This document shows, one piece after another, positions 1 to 7,506 of a DNA stretch of 11,488 nucleotides (position 1 is the first letter of the stretch; each line of letters begins with the position of its first letter). The DNA lies in assembly GCA_035544835.1 (NCBI GenBank), contig DASZZV010000215.1, forward strand, positions 1 through 11,488. Reading direction: 5' to 3'. The DNA comes from DASZZV01 sp035544835. GTDB lineage: Bacteria > Acidobacteriota > Thermoanaerobaculia > Gp7-AA8. The notes under the pieces are model-generated. The model was not told the origin of the DNA and made no database searches. It saw nothing but the letters and a program-made list of their open reading frames with translations. Made by a program: the position numbers and the translations under genes.

Positions 1-132
1 CTCGAAGGCATCAACAGCCTTATTCAAGCCGCGAAAGCAAAAGCTCGCGGCTACCGCTCTTCCCGCAATCTCATCACCATCGTCTACCTCATTGCGGGTC
101 GCCTCGATTTCAGCGTTACCCACCTACAATAG
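1..132 (+). CDS. ISL3-type transposase, C-terminal end (partial)
   Basis: Only the last 43 codons are in the window, read in frame 1 and ending with TAG at 130-132. The visible segment runs EGINSLIQAAKAKARGY, then RNLITIVYLIAGRLDF. This is the conserved C-terminal block of ISL3-family (IS204/IS1001/IS1165-type) DDE transposases, where the E of the EG(I/T)N motif is the last catalytic acid. The enzyme would cut and paste its own insertion sequence. The right end of that element must lie just after the stop, in about 133-147, because M56 peptidase coding sequence on the opposite strand is recognisable from about 148 onward. The terminal inverted repeat cannot be confirmed because the left end is outside the window. 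Confidence 0.8.
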   Translation, partial: LEGINSLIQAAKAKARGYRSSRNLITIVYLIAGRLDFSVTHLQ

Positions 133-901
133 CGAGGAGGCTCCTTTTCATCTGTTGTTTGTGATTGACGATTCCGACGAGGGCCGGGATCGGGGCAGCG
201 GTGCGGAATCCTTCGAGCAACCGGAGCATCGTGGTGCCATAGCTGAAGCGCTCTTCCTCCTCGAGACAGGAGAGCGCCAGCTCATCGCAGCAGATCTCAC
301 GTTCCTCTTTGATCCTCGCAACAGCGAACCAGACCAGCGGGTTGAACCAGTGAAGCGCCTGAATCGCCGACAGGATCCAGTTGATGGCGACATCGAGACG
401 GCGGACATGCCAGAGCTCATGCAGCACCACATGCCGCAACTCGCGCTGAGTGAAGCCGTCCACGACATTCGGGGGCAGCAGCAGGGCAGGTCTGAGGACT
501 CCCCGTAGCGCAGGGGTCTTCACGGCATCCGAAACGACCAGCCTTACCACTCTGCGGATGCCGAGCTTCGCCCGACATTCGCTCAGTAGGGGAACCAGAC
601 CGGCTTCCAGCTCCGGCCACCTCCCCGCTCGAGCCACTCTCCGCTGCAGACGGATCGAGGCGACGAGAAGACGGAGAGCAACCAGGGCAATTCCGAGAAG
701 CCAGACAGCTACCAGAAGGTCCCCTGCCCTGCCCCAGGGATCCGGCTGAAACCACACTGTACTGGAGACGCGAGGTAGCGAAATGCCGGCCGGAAGCACA
801 GAAACGGGGACGGCGCTCCGCAACATGAACGCTGATGAGAAACGAACGAGATTGAAAATGCTCCAGCTGGAACTGGGCAGCACCGGGAAGGCCAGTCGCA
901 A
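116..901 (-). pseudogene. BlaR1/M56-family membrane metallopeptidase, degraded at both ends
   Basis: The product carries the M56 gluzincin core. HELWHVRRLD at about residues 161-170 gives the HExxH zinc site (H161, E162, H165), and REICCDEL at 201-208 supplies the second conserved acidic helix. A hydrophobic helix lies at about 62-80 and another around 172-195. M56 proteins are membrane sensors that cleave regulators such as BlaI-type repressors, but no BlaI gene is visible here. The start is doubtful. The frame opens with TTG at 901, yet family-like sequence (RHALWLIVLLRLAFPVLP) continues upstream to about 935 with no start codon. The usual first transmembrane helix is missing where the heptamer-repeat element begins. 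At the other end the frame stops beside the ISL3 transposase, so the periplasmic C-terminal domain is lost. It is probably non-functional. Confidence 0.75.
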
Positions 902-969
902 AAGGACAATCAGCCATAGAGCATGACGCCAACGGGCGGGGTTCGGGGCGGGCGGAGGGCAAGAGGCAA

Positions 970-1118
970 AATGAAGAATGAAGAATGGAGAATGGAGAAT
1001 GGAGAATGGAGAATGAAAAATTATGAAATGAAAAATGCAGGATGAGAAGGCAGAGGCATGCGGTCGGGTTCGTTCTTGCTAATTCCAATTCTCCATTCTC
1101 CATTCTTCATTCTTCATT
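970..1118. repeat. Heptamer-built inverted repeat, element 1
   Basis: The left arm holds six uninterrupted 7-bp units at 976-1017 (GAATGAA, four GAATGGA, GAATGAA). The right arm holds the complement of the same units, TCCATTC twice then TTCATTC three times, at 1092-1126. Bases 970-1000 are perfectly complementary to 1088-1118, a 31-bp stem around an 87-nt centre. It lies between the mqnC stop and the remnant M56 gene, and it replaces the expected 5' end of the latter. Element 2 has the same architecture and a related heptamer. Possible roles include a cruciform, an mRNA 3'-end hairpin, or a non-autonomous mobile repeat; the sequence does not decide. Confidence 0.85.
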
Positions 1119-1145
1119 CTTCATTCAGCCGTTGAAGCCCCCCCC

Positions 1146-2270
1146 TCACGCCGCCCCCGCCTCCCGCCCAACCCGCTCGTGCGTTACCTCATCCACGTAA
1201 CCCTGATACAGAGTCAGGCGTTGCACCGGCTCATAGCCGGCCGAGCGAATGAGACGCTTCATCTCCTCGCTGGTGATGCGGTTTCGGGCGCCGGCCGCGG
1301 CGACCACGTTTTCCTCGATCATGATCGAGCCCATGTCATTCGCGCCGAATTTGAGGGCCAATTGGCCGATGCCGAGTCCCTGAGTGACCCAGGAAGACTG
1401 AATAGAGCGGATGTTGTCGAGGTATATCCGGGCAATGGCCTGCATACGCAGATACTCGAAGCCCCCCGTCTCCACGATGTGCTGCATCTCGGTGTTCTCT
1501 TTCTGAAAGGTCCAGGCGATGAATGCCGTGAATCCATGGGTCTCGTCCTGAAGCTCTCGCACGCGGCGGAGATGCTCGACACGTTCCTCGAGTTTCTCCC
1601 CCTGTCCGAACATCATCGTCGCAGTGGTGCGCAAACCGAGCTCATGGGCCACCCGCATCACCTCAATCCATCCATCAGATGACGCTTTCGGATAGGCCAA
1701 GGTTTCTTTGCGGATCTCATCAGAGAGGATCTCCGCTCCCCCTCCGGGGATCGACTGCAACCCCGCTTCAATGAGGGTGGCGATGACCTCGCGAAGCGGC
1801 TTTTTCGTGATCCGGGCGATGAACAGGATCTCCGGCGGCGAAAAAGCATGCCGATGCACGTCAGGAAACTCTTCGCGCATCCACGACAGCAGATCGGTAT
1901 AGAACTCCAGCGGAAGCTTCGGATGAACGCCACCCTGCAGCAGAACGCCCGTTCCACCCAGATCGACCGTCTCCTGAATCTTCTGCCGCAGTTCCTCCCG
2001 AGTCAGCAACCATCCCTCCGGATCGCCGGGCTTTCGATAGAACGCGCAGAACTTGCAGCGGTAGACGCAAATGTTCGTGTAGTTGATATTGCGATCGACG
2101 ATGTAGGTGACGACCTTCGGGTCGTTGAGCCTGCAACGGATCGCATCGGCGGCCTGGCCGAGCTCGAGCAACTCTCCCTTTTCAATCAGGAGGAGCGCAT
2201 CCTCATCGCTGATGCGCTGGCCTGCCATGGCGCGCCCCAGGACGCTGCTTACTTCGATTCCGCTATCCAT
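1146..2270 (-). CDS. mqnC: Cyclic dehypoxanthine futalosine synthase MqnC
   Basis: This is a radical SAM enzyme of the futalosine menaquinone pathway. It cyclises dehypoxanthine futalosine to cyclic DHFL in the cytoplasm. The product has 374 residues, the normal length. The iron-sulfur motif CxxxCxxC is present as C68-VYR-C72-KF-C75, preceded by NINYTN. Family blocks follow: LLQGGVHP, HAFSPPEI, a glycine-rich IPGGGAEIL, TATMMFGQ, and the C-terminal GLGIGQLALKFGANDMGS. The start at 2270 overlaps the end of mqnA by 22 bp, so the two are almost certainly one transcript with coupled translation. A weak GAGG sits 12 nt upstream of the start. No terminator is seen after the stop; heptamer element 1 follows 27 bp later. 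No truncation or missing key residue is visible. Confidence 0.95.
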   Translation of the reverse strand: MDSGIEVSSVLGRAMAGQRISDEDALLLIEKGELLELGQAADAIRCRLNDPKVVTYIVDRNINYTNICVYRCKFCAFYRKPGDPEGWLLTREELRQKIQETVDLGGTGVLLQGGVHPKLPLEFYTDLLSWMREEFPDVHRHAFSPPEILFIARITKKPLREVIATLIEAGLQSIPGGGAEILSDEIRKETLAYPKASSDGWIEVMRVAHELGLRTTATMMFGQGEKLEERVEHLRRVRELQDETHGFTAFIAWTFQKENTEMQHIVETGGFEYLRMQAIARIYLDNIRSIQSSWVTQGLGIGQLALKFGANDMGSIMIEENVVAAAGARNRITSEEMKRLIRSAGYEPVQRLTLYQGYVDEVTHERVGREAGAA

Positions 2271-3070
2271 TGCTGATCTGTGACCTCGCCGATGAGCTGG
2301 TATTTTGCCGCCAGAGCGAAGAAACGCCGCAACGCCCTCCGCTCCCGCTCCCCGAAATCGTAATGCAAAGCCTCCCTGAAATATTCAACAAGCTCGCTAA
2401 AGGGAAGCGAGAGCTCTTCAGAGGCCTCACGGGCGATGGCCTCGATGTGGCGGAGACCAAAGTCCCGACTCCCCTCCAACCGGGCCACCGTTTCGTCAAG
2501 ACGCCTCTCCACCTGCGATCTCCGACCCGCCCATAAGGCGAACACGAAGGGCTCGTTGAAAAGCGCATTCCACTCCGCGGCCAGATCGTATTGATAAATT
2601 TCGGGCCCGCGCCGCTTCGAGAACTGAAGGGCCGGGTCGCCGATGACGACCGCCGCATCGTGTCCCTCCAACCGGAGCAGGTTCTCCCGCTCCACCGGAT
2701 CGAACTTGATGCGCCGGTACGCCGCCTCGCCGAGACGCTCGCCCAGGAGGATGTGCGCCAGCGCGACCGACGTTCGCGAACTGGGATCGAGAGCCACAGC
2801 GCGGATCTCCTCCATCGGCACCCGCGAGACCAGCAGTACACTCCGGACTTCTGCCCGCGACGCGATGCAGATCGATGGCAGGGCGATCAGATCGGGAATG
2901 CGGGCAATCTCGATGGCCGGCACCAGAGCGAGATCGGCAAGCCCGGCGGCAATGAGATCAGCACACCTCGCCGGCGACGCGAACTCAAAGGAATCGTCCG
3001 CCCGCGGGGCGTGCGTCAGCCCCCACCAGAGCGGGCGAGCATTGAGAAATGAGATAAGGGCGTAGTGCAT
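2249..3070 (-). CDS. mqnA: Chorismate dehydratase MqnA
   Basis: MqnA dehydrates chorismate to 3-[(1-carboxyvinyl)oxy]benzoate, the first step of the futalosine menaquinone pathway. The product has 273 residues and the two-lobed periplasmic-binding-protein-like fold of the family. It opens with ISFLNARPLWWGL, carries the substrate-loop motif SSRTSVAL (97-104), then VIGDPAL (142-148) and DLAAEWNALFNEPFVFALWAG near 162-182, all typical of MqnA. There is no signal peptide, as expected for a cytoplasmic enzyme. It is the upstream gene of the mqnA-mqnC pair. The ATG at 3068-3070 has no recognisable ribosome binding site, because heptamer element 2 begins only 4 bp upstream. Transcription must start inside or beyond that element, or the message is leaderless. 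Confidence 0.93.
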   Translation of the reverse strand: MHYALISFLNARPLWWGLTHAPRADDSFEFASPARCADLIAAGLADLALVPAIEIARIPDLIALPSICIASRAEVRSVLLVSRVPMEEIRAVALDPSSRTSVALAHILLGERLGEAAYRRIKFDPVERENLLRLEGHDAAVVIGDPALQFSKRRGPEIYQYDLAAEWNALFNEPFVFALWAGRRSQVERRLDETVARLEGSRDFGLRHIEAIAREASEELSLPFSELVEYFREALHYDFGERERRALRRFFALAAKYQLIGEVTDQQWIAESK

Positions 3071-3074
3071 GGTA

Positions 3075-3199
3075 CGAATTGAGAATTGAGAATTGAGAAT
3101 TGAGAAATAGAAGAAACAATAGAAGAACCAGAGGAGTCAGGTAGCTCGCGGAGTCTACCGCCTCTATTTCTCAATTCCCAATTCTCAATTCTCAATTCG
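3075..3199. repeat. Heptamer-built inverted repeat, element 2
   Basis: The left arm (3075-3110) contains four perfect GAATTGA heptamers at 3076-3103 followed by GAAATAG. The right arm (3164-3199) is its reverse complement with one mismatch in 36 bases (one unit reads GAATTGG). The 53-nt centre adds a nested stem, GAGG 3131-3134 with CCTC 3161-3164 and GGTAG 3140-3144 with CTACC 3155-3159. It fills almost the whole space between the divergent mqnA and histidine kinase genes. Any promoter or leader for either gene must therefore lie in or overlap it. Confidence 0.9.
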
Positions 3200-3210
3200 C
3201 TCCACCCAAT

Positions 3211-5430
3211 GTGGAGTTGTCATTGCAATACCGTAGAGCCAGCCACTTTCTCGCGAGGGCTGTGAGAGCGATGAACAGAGAAGAATTGCCAGCGCCACGT
3301 GCTCGGCTGCGGAGACGAAGATCGGATCGTTATCGGGCCACGCAAACGGCTCTGGCCGAGATCCTGGCCGAGACCAGCATGTTCAGCGAGGCGACGCCGA
3401 AGCTCCTGCAGGCGATCTGCGAAGAGACAGGCTGGCAGGTCGGCCTGATCTGGCGCGTCGACGTGAACAGTCAGGTTCTCTGCTCCGGAGGGCTCTGGCA
3501 TCGAACGTCCGACGACCAGCAGGAATGGGACCGCCTCTACGAGCAATACAGTTTCCGCAAAGGTGAGGGGTTGCCTGGACGCGTGTGGGAGGCTCGCACA
3601 CCGCTCTGGATCAAGAACCTGGCGAGTGACCCTTCCTTCCCACGCCAGCCGGTCGCCGCCCAACTCGGACTCCAGGGAGGCTTTGCCTTCCCCATCCCAT
3701 TCCATGACGAAATCCTCGGCGTCATGGAGTTCTTCAGTGAGCAGGTTCGAAAACCTGATACCGACCTTCTGCAGATGATGCTGACGGCAGGGCGCCAGAT
3801 TGGTCTGGCCATGGAGCGCTGGCGCAGCGAGGAAAACCTGCGCGAGAGTGAAGAGCGTTATCGCATCGTGGGCGATACCGCCACCGATGGCATCTTCACG
3901 ATCGATCAAGAGGACGTGATCCGATACGCGAATCCATCCGCCGAGCGAATCTTCGGCTACGGCTCTGGCGAGCTGCTGGGGAAACTTCTCACCGACCTCA
4001 TCCCGGAGCGTTACCGCTCCCGACATCTCGACGGAATCCGCCATTACTCCGAGACCGAGACTCCGCGCATTGGCTGGAGCGGCGTCACGCTGCCCGGACT
4101 CCAGCGCAGCGGACAGGAGATTCCGCTGGAGCTCTCCTTCGGCGTCTACAAAAAGCGTAATGGCGAATTCTTCTTCACCGGAATCGCTCGCGACATCAGC
4201 GAGCGGGTGCGTACCGAAAAAGAGAAAGCGATGCTGCTGGAATCGGAGAAGGCAGCTCGCCTCGAAGCCACCCTCGCGAACGAAGCCAAGGATCAATTCC
4301 TGGCCACGCTTTCGCACGAAATGCGAACGCCGATGACGGCGATTCTCGGCTGGTCGAGAATGCTCGCCGTCGGCGGGCTCGATGAAGAGACCCTGGCGAT
4401 GGCCGTCGATGCCATTCAAAAGAGCGCGAAGGCGCAGGCCCAACTGATCGAGGACGTGCTGGACGTTTCGAGAATCGTGGCCGGGAAGGTCACCCTGGAA
4501 GAGCGCTCGGTCCGGCTCCCCACCGTCATCCAGTCGGCGGTGGACATGATCATGCCGAGCGTCGAGGAGAAACGGATATCTCTCGTGACCCACATCGACG
4601 CCTCTGTGCCCCCCATCCTCGGCGATCAGACACGGCTCCAGCAGATCCTATGGAACCTGGTCGGAAACGCCGTCAAGTTCACTCCTGAGGAGGGTCAGAT
4701 CGAGGTTCGCCTCGACCGCGGTGGCACGTCGGCTCGGGTGCAGGTACGCGATTCCGGCCAGGGGATGGACAAAGACTTTCTGCCTCATGTTTTCGAGCGT
4801 TTCCGGCAGGCCGAGCAATCGACGACGCGAAGCTATGGCGGGCTCGGGCTGGGACTGGCCATCGTGAAGCATCTGGTGGAGCTGCACGGCGGATCGATCA
4901 GCGCCGACAGTGAAGGGCCGGGAAAGGGGTCGACTTTCACCGTCCTTCTCCCGGTCGACCGCGCCGTCACGCGAGCGGTCACCGGCAACCCGTCCGGTGC
5001 CCGCGAGGCTCAGGTGGAAAACGCGATTTTCTCCGACCTGACCGGAGTCAGGGCGCTGGTAGTCGACGACGACTCCGAGACTCGCACGCTGGTCGACACC
5101 GTTCTTTCGCGATGTGGCGCAGAAGTCGATCACGCCGCCGATGCCGAGACGGCGCTGCAGCTCGTCGACGAAAACGACTACGACGTGGTCATCAGCGACA
5201 TCGCCATGCCTCGCAAAGACGGATTCTTCCTGATCGAGAAAATCAGGAGCCGCGACAAAAACCTCGGCTCTCACCTGCCCTGCCTGGCCCTCACCGCCTC
5301 AGCGATAGGAAAAGCACGCGAGCTCACCCTCGCGGCGGGCTTCGATGACTACCGTCGGAAGCCCATCGAGCCGGTTGACCTCGCGCTCGTCGTGAGGCAG
5401 ATTGCACAGCGGTCCCGAAAACATCGATAG
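3211..5430 (+). CDS. Soluble hybrid sensor histidine kinase (GAF-PAS-HisKA-HATPase-REC)
   Basis: The 739-residue protein senses a signal, autophosphorylates on histidine and passes the phosphate to its own receiver. The order is: Arg-rich N-terminus; GAF-like domain about 55-205; PAS about 212-332 ending in FFTGIARDISER; coiled linker 333-362; HisKA with FLATLSHEMRTPM and phospho-acceptor H369; and HATPase with N box WNLVGNAVKFTP (N482, N486), G1 box DSGQGM (514-519) and G2 box GGLGLGLAI. The C-terminal receiver (about 613-735) has acidic residues D619 and D620, acceptor D663, T695 and K717. All catalytic residues are intact. No transmembrane helix is seen, so it is cytoplasmic. The GTG at 3211 lacks a clear ribosome site; the ATG at 3271 is an equally possible start and costs no domain. 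No partner response regulator is in the window, and the stimulus is unknown. Confidence 0.93.
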   Translation: MELSLQYRRASHFLARAVRAMNREELPAPRARLRRRRSDRYRATQTALAEILAETSMFSEATPKLLQAICEETGWQVGLIWRVDVNSQVLCSGGLWHRTSDDQQEWDRLYEQYSFRKGEGLPGRVWEARTPLWIKNLASDPSFPRQPVAAQLGLQGGFAFPIPFHDEILGVMEFFSEQVRKPDTDLLQMMLTAGRQIGLAMERWRSEENLRESEERYRIVGDTATDGIFTIDQEDVIRYANPSAERIFGYGSGELLGKLLTDLIPERYRSRHLDGIRHYSETETPRIGWSGVTLPGLQRSGQEIPLELSFGVYKKRNGEFFFTGIARDISERVRTEKEKAMLLESEKAARLEATLANEAKDQFLATLSHEMRTPMTAILGWSRMLAVGGLDEETLAMAVDAIQKSAKAQAQLIEDVLDVSRIVAGKVTLEERSVRLPTVIQSAVDMIMPSVEEKRISLVTHIDASVPPILGDQTRLQQILWNLVGNAVKFTPEEGQIEVRLDRGGTSARVQVRDSGQGMDKDFLPHVFERFRQAEQSTTRSYGGLGLGLAIVKHLVELHGGSISADSEGPGKGSTFTVLLPVDRAVTRAVTGNPSGAREAQVENAIFSDLTGVRALVVDDDSETRTLVDTVLSRCGAEVDHAADAETALQLVDENDYDVVISDIAMPRKDGFFLIEKIRSRDKNLGSHLPCLALTASAIGKARELTLAAGFDDYRRKPIEPVDLALVVRQIAQRSRKHR

Positions 5431-5649
5431 TAAAGGGCGGACCGGGCGAATCGTTGTAACCAATATGCTAACCTCGCCGCCAACATCATGGTCTCCCCTA
5501 TCTCCAGCCTGCGACGGCATTAGCGACGAGGAATCGGATCCAGCGCCGGAAGGCGCGCTACTGGCGTCAGCTTCCCAAGGCATCTCCGTGAGAGACTGAA
5601 AGTAATTCAGCAGGCGTCCCACCCGCCATCTTCAGGCGCAAGCAGTATC
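5431..5649. other. Intergenic stretch between kinase and V4R-like gene
   Basis: No convincing gene, RNA or terminator was found. A small hairpin (GCGCC, loop GGAA, GGCGC) lies near 5543-5556 but has no T run. No clear -35/-10 pair or strong ribosome site precedes the gene at 5650. Confidence 0.4.
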
Positions 5650-6231
5650 ATGAGCGTCATGCAGCCCGTGAACGTCAAGGCCGTGAACGTCAAAGCGGTT
5701 CCTGTAAATGCGCTGGTGGAATTTGTTCGCAAGGAACTTTCCGGCGAGCAGCTCCAATCGGTGCTGGGCAAGTTCTCACCTGCCGACGCCGGGCTGTTTA
5801 CCGGCCACCTCCTGGCCACCGATCAGGTCCCGGTGCGCGCCGTCAATGAATTTACCCGCCTCAGCGCAGCCGCGAAGGGTGAACCGGTCAAAGCCTTTGG
5901 CCGGCGCGCCGGCCGCTTCGGCGCCGAGCAGGGAGTCCGCTCCGTCTATCGCTTCATCATGATGGTGATGTCGACCGAGTCGGTTCTGCGAAAAGCTCCT
6001 TTCATGTGGACGCGCGTTTACGACGGCGGAGAAATGGAAGTCGAAGCACTCCCCAAGAGCGCCAAGATCCACATTCGCAACTTCCCCTCAGAGGAAGCCG
6101 GCTGCGCTCGGATCACCGGCTGGTTCGAGAAAATCGGAGAGCTCAGCGGCGCAAAGAACCTCAGGACGGCCCACATCAGCTGCATGGCCGAGGGCGGCAA
6201 GGACTGCACCTGGACCTTCGAGTGGCAGTGA
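5650..6231 (+). CDS. V4R / DUF2378-like small sensory domain protein
   Basis: A 193-residue cytoplasmic protein with no signal peptide or membrane helix. An alpha-helical first half is followed by an alpha/beta C-terminal region ending in ISCMAEGGKDCTWTFEW. The pairing of a C...G..DC block with a terminal beta strand resembles the 4-vinyl-reductase (V4R) / haem-NO-binding-like fold and the myxobacterial TIGR02265 (DUF2378) proteins. Those folds bind small ligands or serve as sensory modules. Cys150, Cys178 and Cys185 are candidate metal or ligand contacts. It follows the histidine kinase on the same strand after about 220 bp, so a signalling link is possible but unproven. The start is uncertain: ATG 5650 and ATG 5659 lack a good ribosome site, and two GTG codons occur in the tandem repeat at 5668-5697. 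The family call rests on pattern resemblance only. Confidence 0.55.
   Translation: MSVMQPVNVKAVNVKAVPVNALVEFVRKELSGEQLQSVLGKFSPADAGLFTGHLLATDQVPVRAVNEFTRLSAAAKGEPVKAFGRRAGRFGAEQGVRSVYRFIMMVMSTESVLRKAPFMWTRVYDGGEMEVEALPKSAKIHIRNFPSEEAGCARITGWFEKIGELSGAKNLRTAHISCMAEGGKDCTWTFEWQ
5668..5697 (+). repeat. 15-bp tandem duplication in the 5' end of the V4R-like gene
   Basis: GTGAACGTCAAGGCC is followed directly by GTGAACGTCAAAGCG, 13 of 15 bases identical, encoding VNVKA twice. It is in frame. It may be a recent slippage duplication in the N-terminal tail, or part of the untranslated leader if translation starts further in. Confidence 0.8.
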
Positions 6232-6308
6232 TGAACGGGGCGGAAGACGCTTGCCCGCCTTGAGCGCCGAGTTAGGCTGCATGAACGATGGGGCGGAGGC
6301 GTCGTCGG

Positions 6309-7130
6309 TCATTCAGAGGAAAAGAACGCATCGACTTCAGCAAACGGAACGGCGCGGGCCAGGCTCGTGAAGGTGCCCCCCTCGGCGATTTCTTTCGCCG
6401 CCTCGAGAAAACCGGTCCAGGCCGCGCGAGCCAATGCGCTGCCGACGCTGATCCGCCGAACTCCCATGGCAGCGAGCTCAGTCACCGTCGCGAAATCGCT
6501 GCCGACCAGCACGTTGACGGGTCTGGGTGCGAGCGCCTTGACCACCGCGGCAATATCGGCCCTGTTGCGGATGCCAGGTGCGTAGAGGCAATCGGCGCCA
6601 GCATCAGCGTAGGCGGTGAGCCGGTGGATCGTCTCGGCGAGATCCGGGCGTCCCACGATGAATCCTTCCGAGCGGGCGGTGAGAAGGATGCCTGTCCCGC
6701 TGCGATCGATCGCTCGGCGGGCTGCCTCGATACGTTCAATCGAAAGGGTGAGATCCAGAAGGGGGTTCGAGGCATCGCCCGTGGAATCCTCGATCGATAG
6801 TCCGGCGATCCCCGTGGCCGTCGCCAGTGTGACATTGGCGCCGACCGCGTCCGGCAGGATTGCGAAGCCGCCCTCAAAGTCCGCGTTGACCGGCACCTGC
6901 ACCCCATGGGCGATCGATCGAAAGTGGGCCAGGGCCTCATCCAGCGACACTCCGTTGTCGGGCCGGCCGAGAGACCAGGCAAATCCCGAGCTCGTCGTGG
7001 CGAGCGCTGAAAAGCCGAGTTGGGCGAGGAGGCGGGCGCTACCGAGGTCCCAGGGATTGGGAATCACAAAGCATCCAGACTCGTGGAGCCGGTGAAACAG
7101 CCGGCAGCGATCGGCAGGGTCAGACCCCAT
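6309..7130 (-). CDS. Isocitrate lyase / PEP mutase superfamily protein
   Basis: A 273-residue TIM-barrel protein of the ICL/PEPM superfamily, whose members make or break C-C or P-C bonds next to a 2-oxo acid using Mg2+. The N-terminus (FHRLHES, VIPNPWDLGSARL) and TTSSGFAWSLG at 45-55 are typical. VNADFEGGFA holds the Mg-binding D84, GLSIEDS holds E114-D115, and TARSEGF follows at 151-157. The KKCGH loop of true isocitrate lyases is absent, so lyase activity on isocitrate is unlikely. Proteins of this subgroup are often annotated as oxaloacetate decarboxylase-like or carboxyphosphonoenolpyruvate mutase-like, but the substrate cannot be read from the sequence. The ATG at 7128-7130 overlaps the end of the upstream VOC gene by 11 bp, implying one operon with translational coupling. 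It converges on the V4R-like gene. Confidence 0.85.
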   Translation of the reverse strand: MGSDPADRCRLFHRLHESGCFVIPNPWDLGSARLLAQLGFSALATTSSGFAWSLGRPDNGVSLDEALAHFRSIAHGVQVPVNADFEGGFAILPDAVGANVTLATATGIAGLSIEDSTGDASNPLLDLTLSIERIEAARRAIDRSGTGILLTARSEGFIVGRPDLAETIHRLTAYADAGADCLYAPGIRNRADIAAVVKALAPRPVNVLVGSDFATVTELAAMGVRRISVGSALARAAWTGFLEAAKEIAEGGTFTSLARAVPFAEVDAFFSSE

Positions 7131-7506
7131 TGAGTGCCACCTCGCTCATGAGGGCCAGCTGATTCCCATCAGGGTCGGTGAATTCCGCCAGCCAGAGCTC
7201 CGAGCCCGCTGTTCGGTGCACGATGTGAGGCTCAGCCCGGAAGAGAACGCCTTTGTCTTTGAGCGACGCAAATACGCCACGGATGTCTGGCACTTGAAAA
7301 TAGATGGCCGAGCCGCGATGCGGCTCCTGACCGGGCGGGAGAACGCCAACCAGAAGGCGTACGCCGCCGCAGTTGAAGAATGCCATTTGAGGCGGCGCAG
7401 CGAACAGAAACGGCAAGCCCAGGATATCCCGATAGAAGGCGATGCCCTTGTCAAAGTCATCCACAGGGATGAGGAGTTGACCGACTTTCGCGTTCTCGAG
7501 GTTCAT
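7120..7506 (-). CDS. VOC superfamily (glyoxalase / bleomycin-resistance-like) protein
   Basis: A 128-residue single VOC module of two beta-alpha-beta-beta-beta units. The first unit is GQLLIPVDDFDKGIAFYRDILGLPF; the second ends in LAEFTDPDGNQLALMSEV. The DPDGN turn is characteristic. In many metal-dependent members the following strand carries a glutamate ligand (NxxEL), but here it reads NQLALM, so classical glyoxalase chemistry is doubtful. VOC proteins range from lyases and epimerases to drug-binding proteins, and the substrate is unknown. It is the first gene of a two-gene unit with the ICL/PEPM-like gene, which it overlaps by 11 bp. No good ribosome site precedes the ATG at 7504-7506. 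Cytoplasmic, with no signal peptide. Confidence 0.85.
   Translation of the reverse strand: MNLENAKVGQLLIPVDDFDKGIAFYRDILGLPFLFAAPPQMAFFNCGGVRLLVGVLPPGQEPHRGSAIYFQVPDIRGVFASLKDKGVLFRAEPHIVHRTAGSELWLAEFTDPDGNQLALMSEVALNGV

Noticed and set aside
970..3199. CRISPR-like regular repeats
   Set aside because: The 7-bp units are contiguous, without spacers, and arranged as inverted pairs, so this is not a CRISPR array.
3220..4593. 457-codon reverse frame opposite the histidine kinase
   Set aside because: It is a GC-rich shadow frame. The forward frame carries all kinase and GAF/PAS motifs, while the reverse translation shows no domain.
6232..6308. Terminator between the convergent V4R-like and ICL/PEPM-like genes
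   Set aside because: Only a 5-bp stem (GGCGG 6239-6243 with CCGCC 6255-6259) with an 11-nt loop and no T run; too weak to call.
6309..7130. True isocitrate lyase (aceA)
   Set aside because: The protein is too short and lacks the KKCGH catalytic loop; only superfamily membership is supported.
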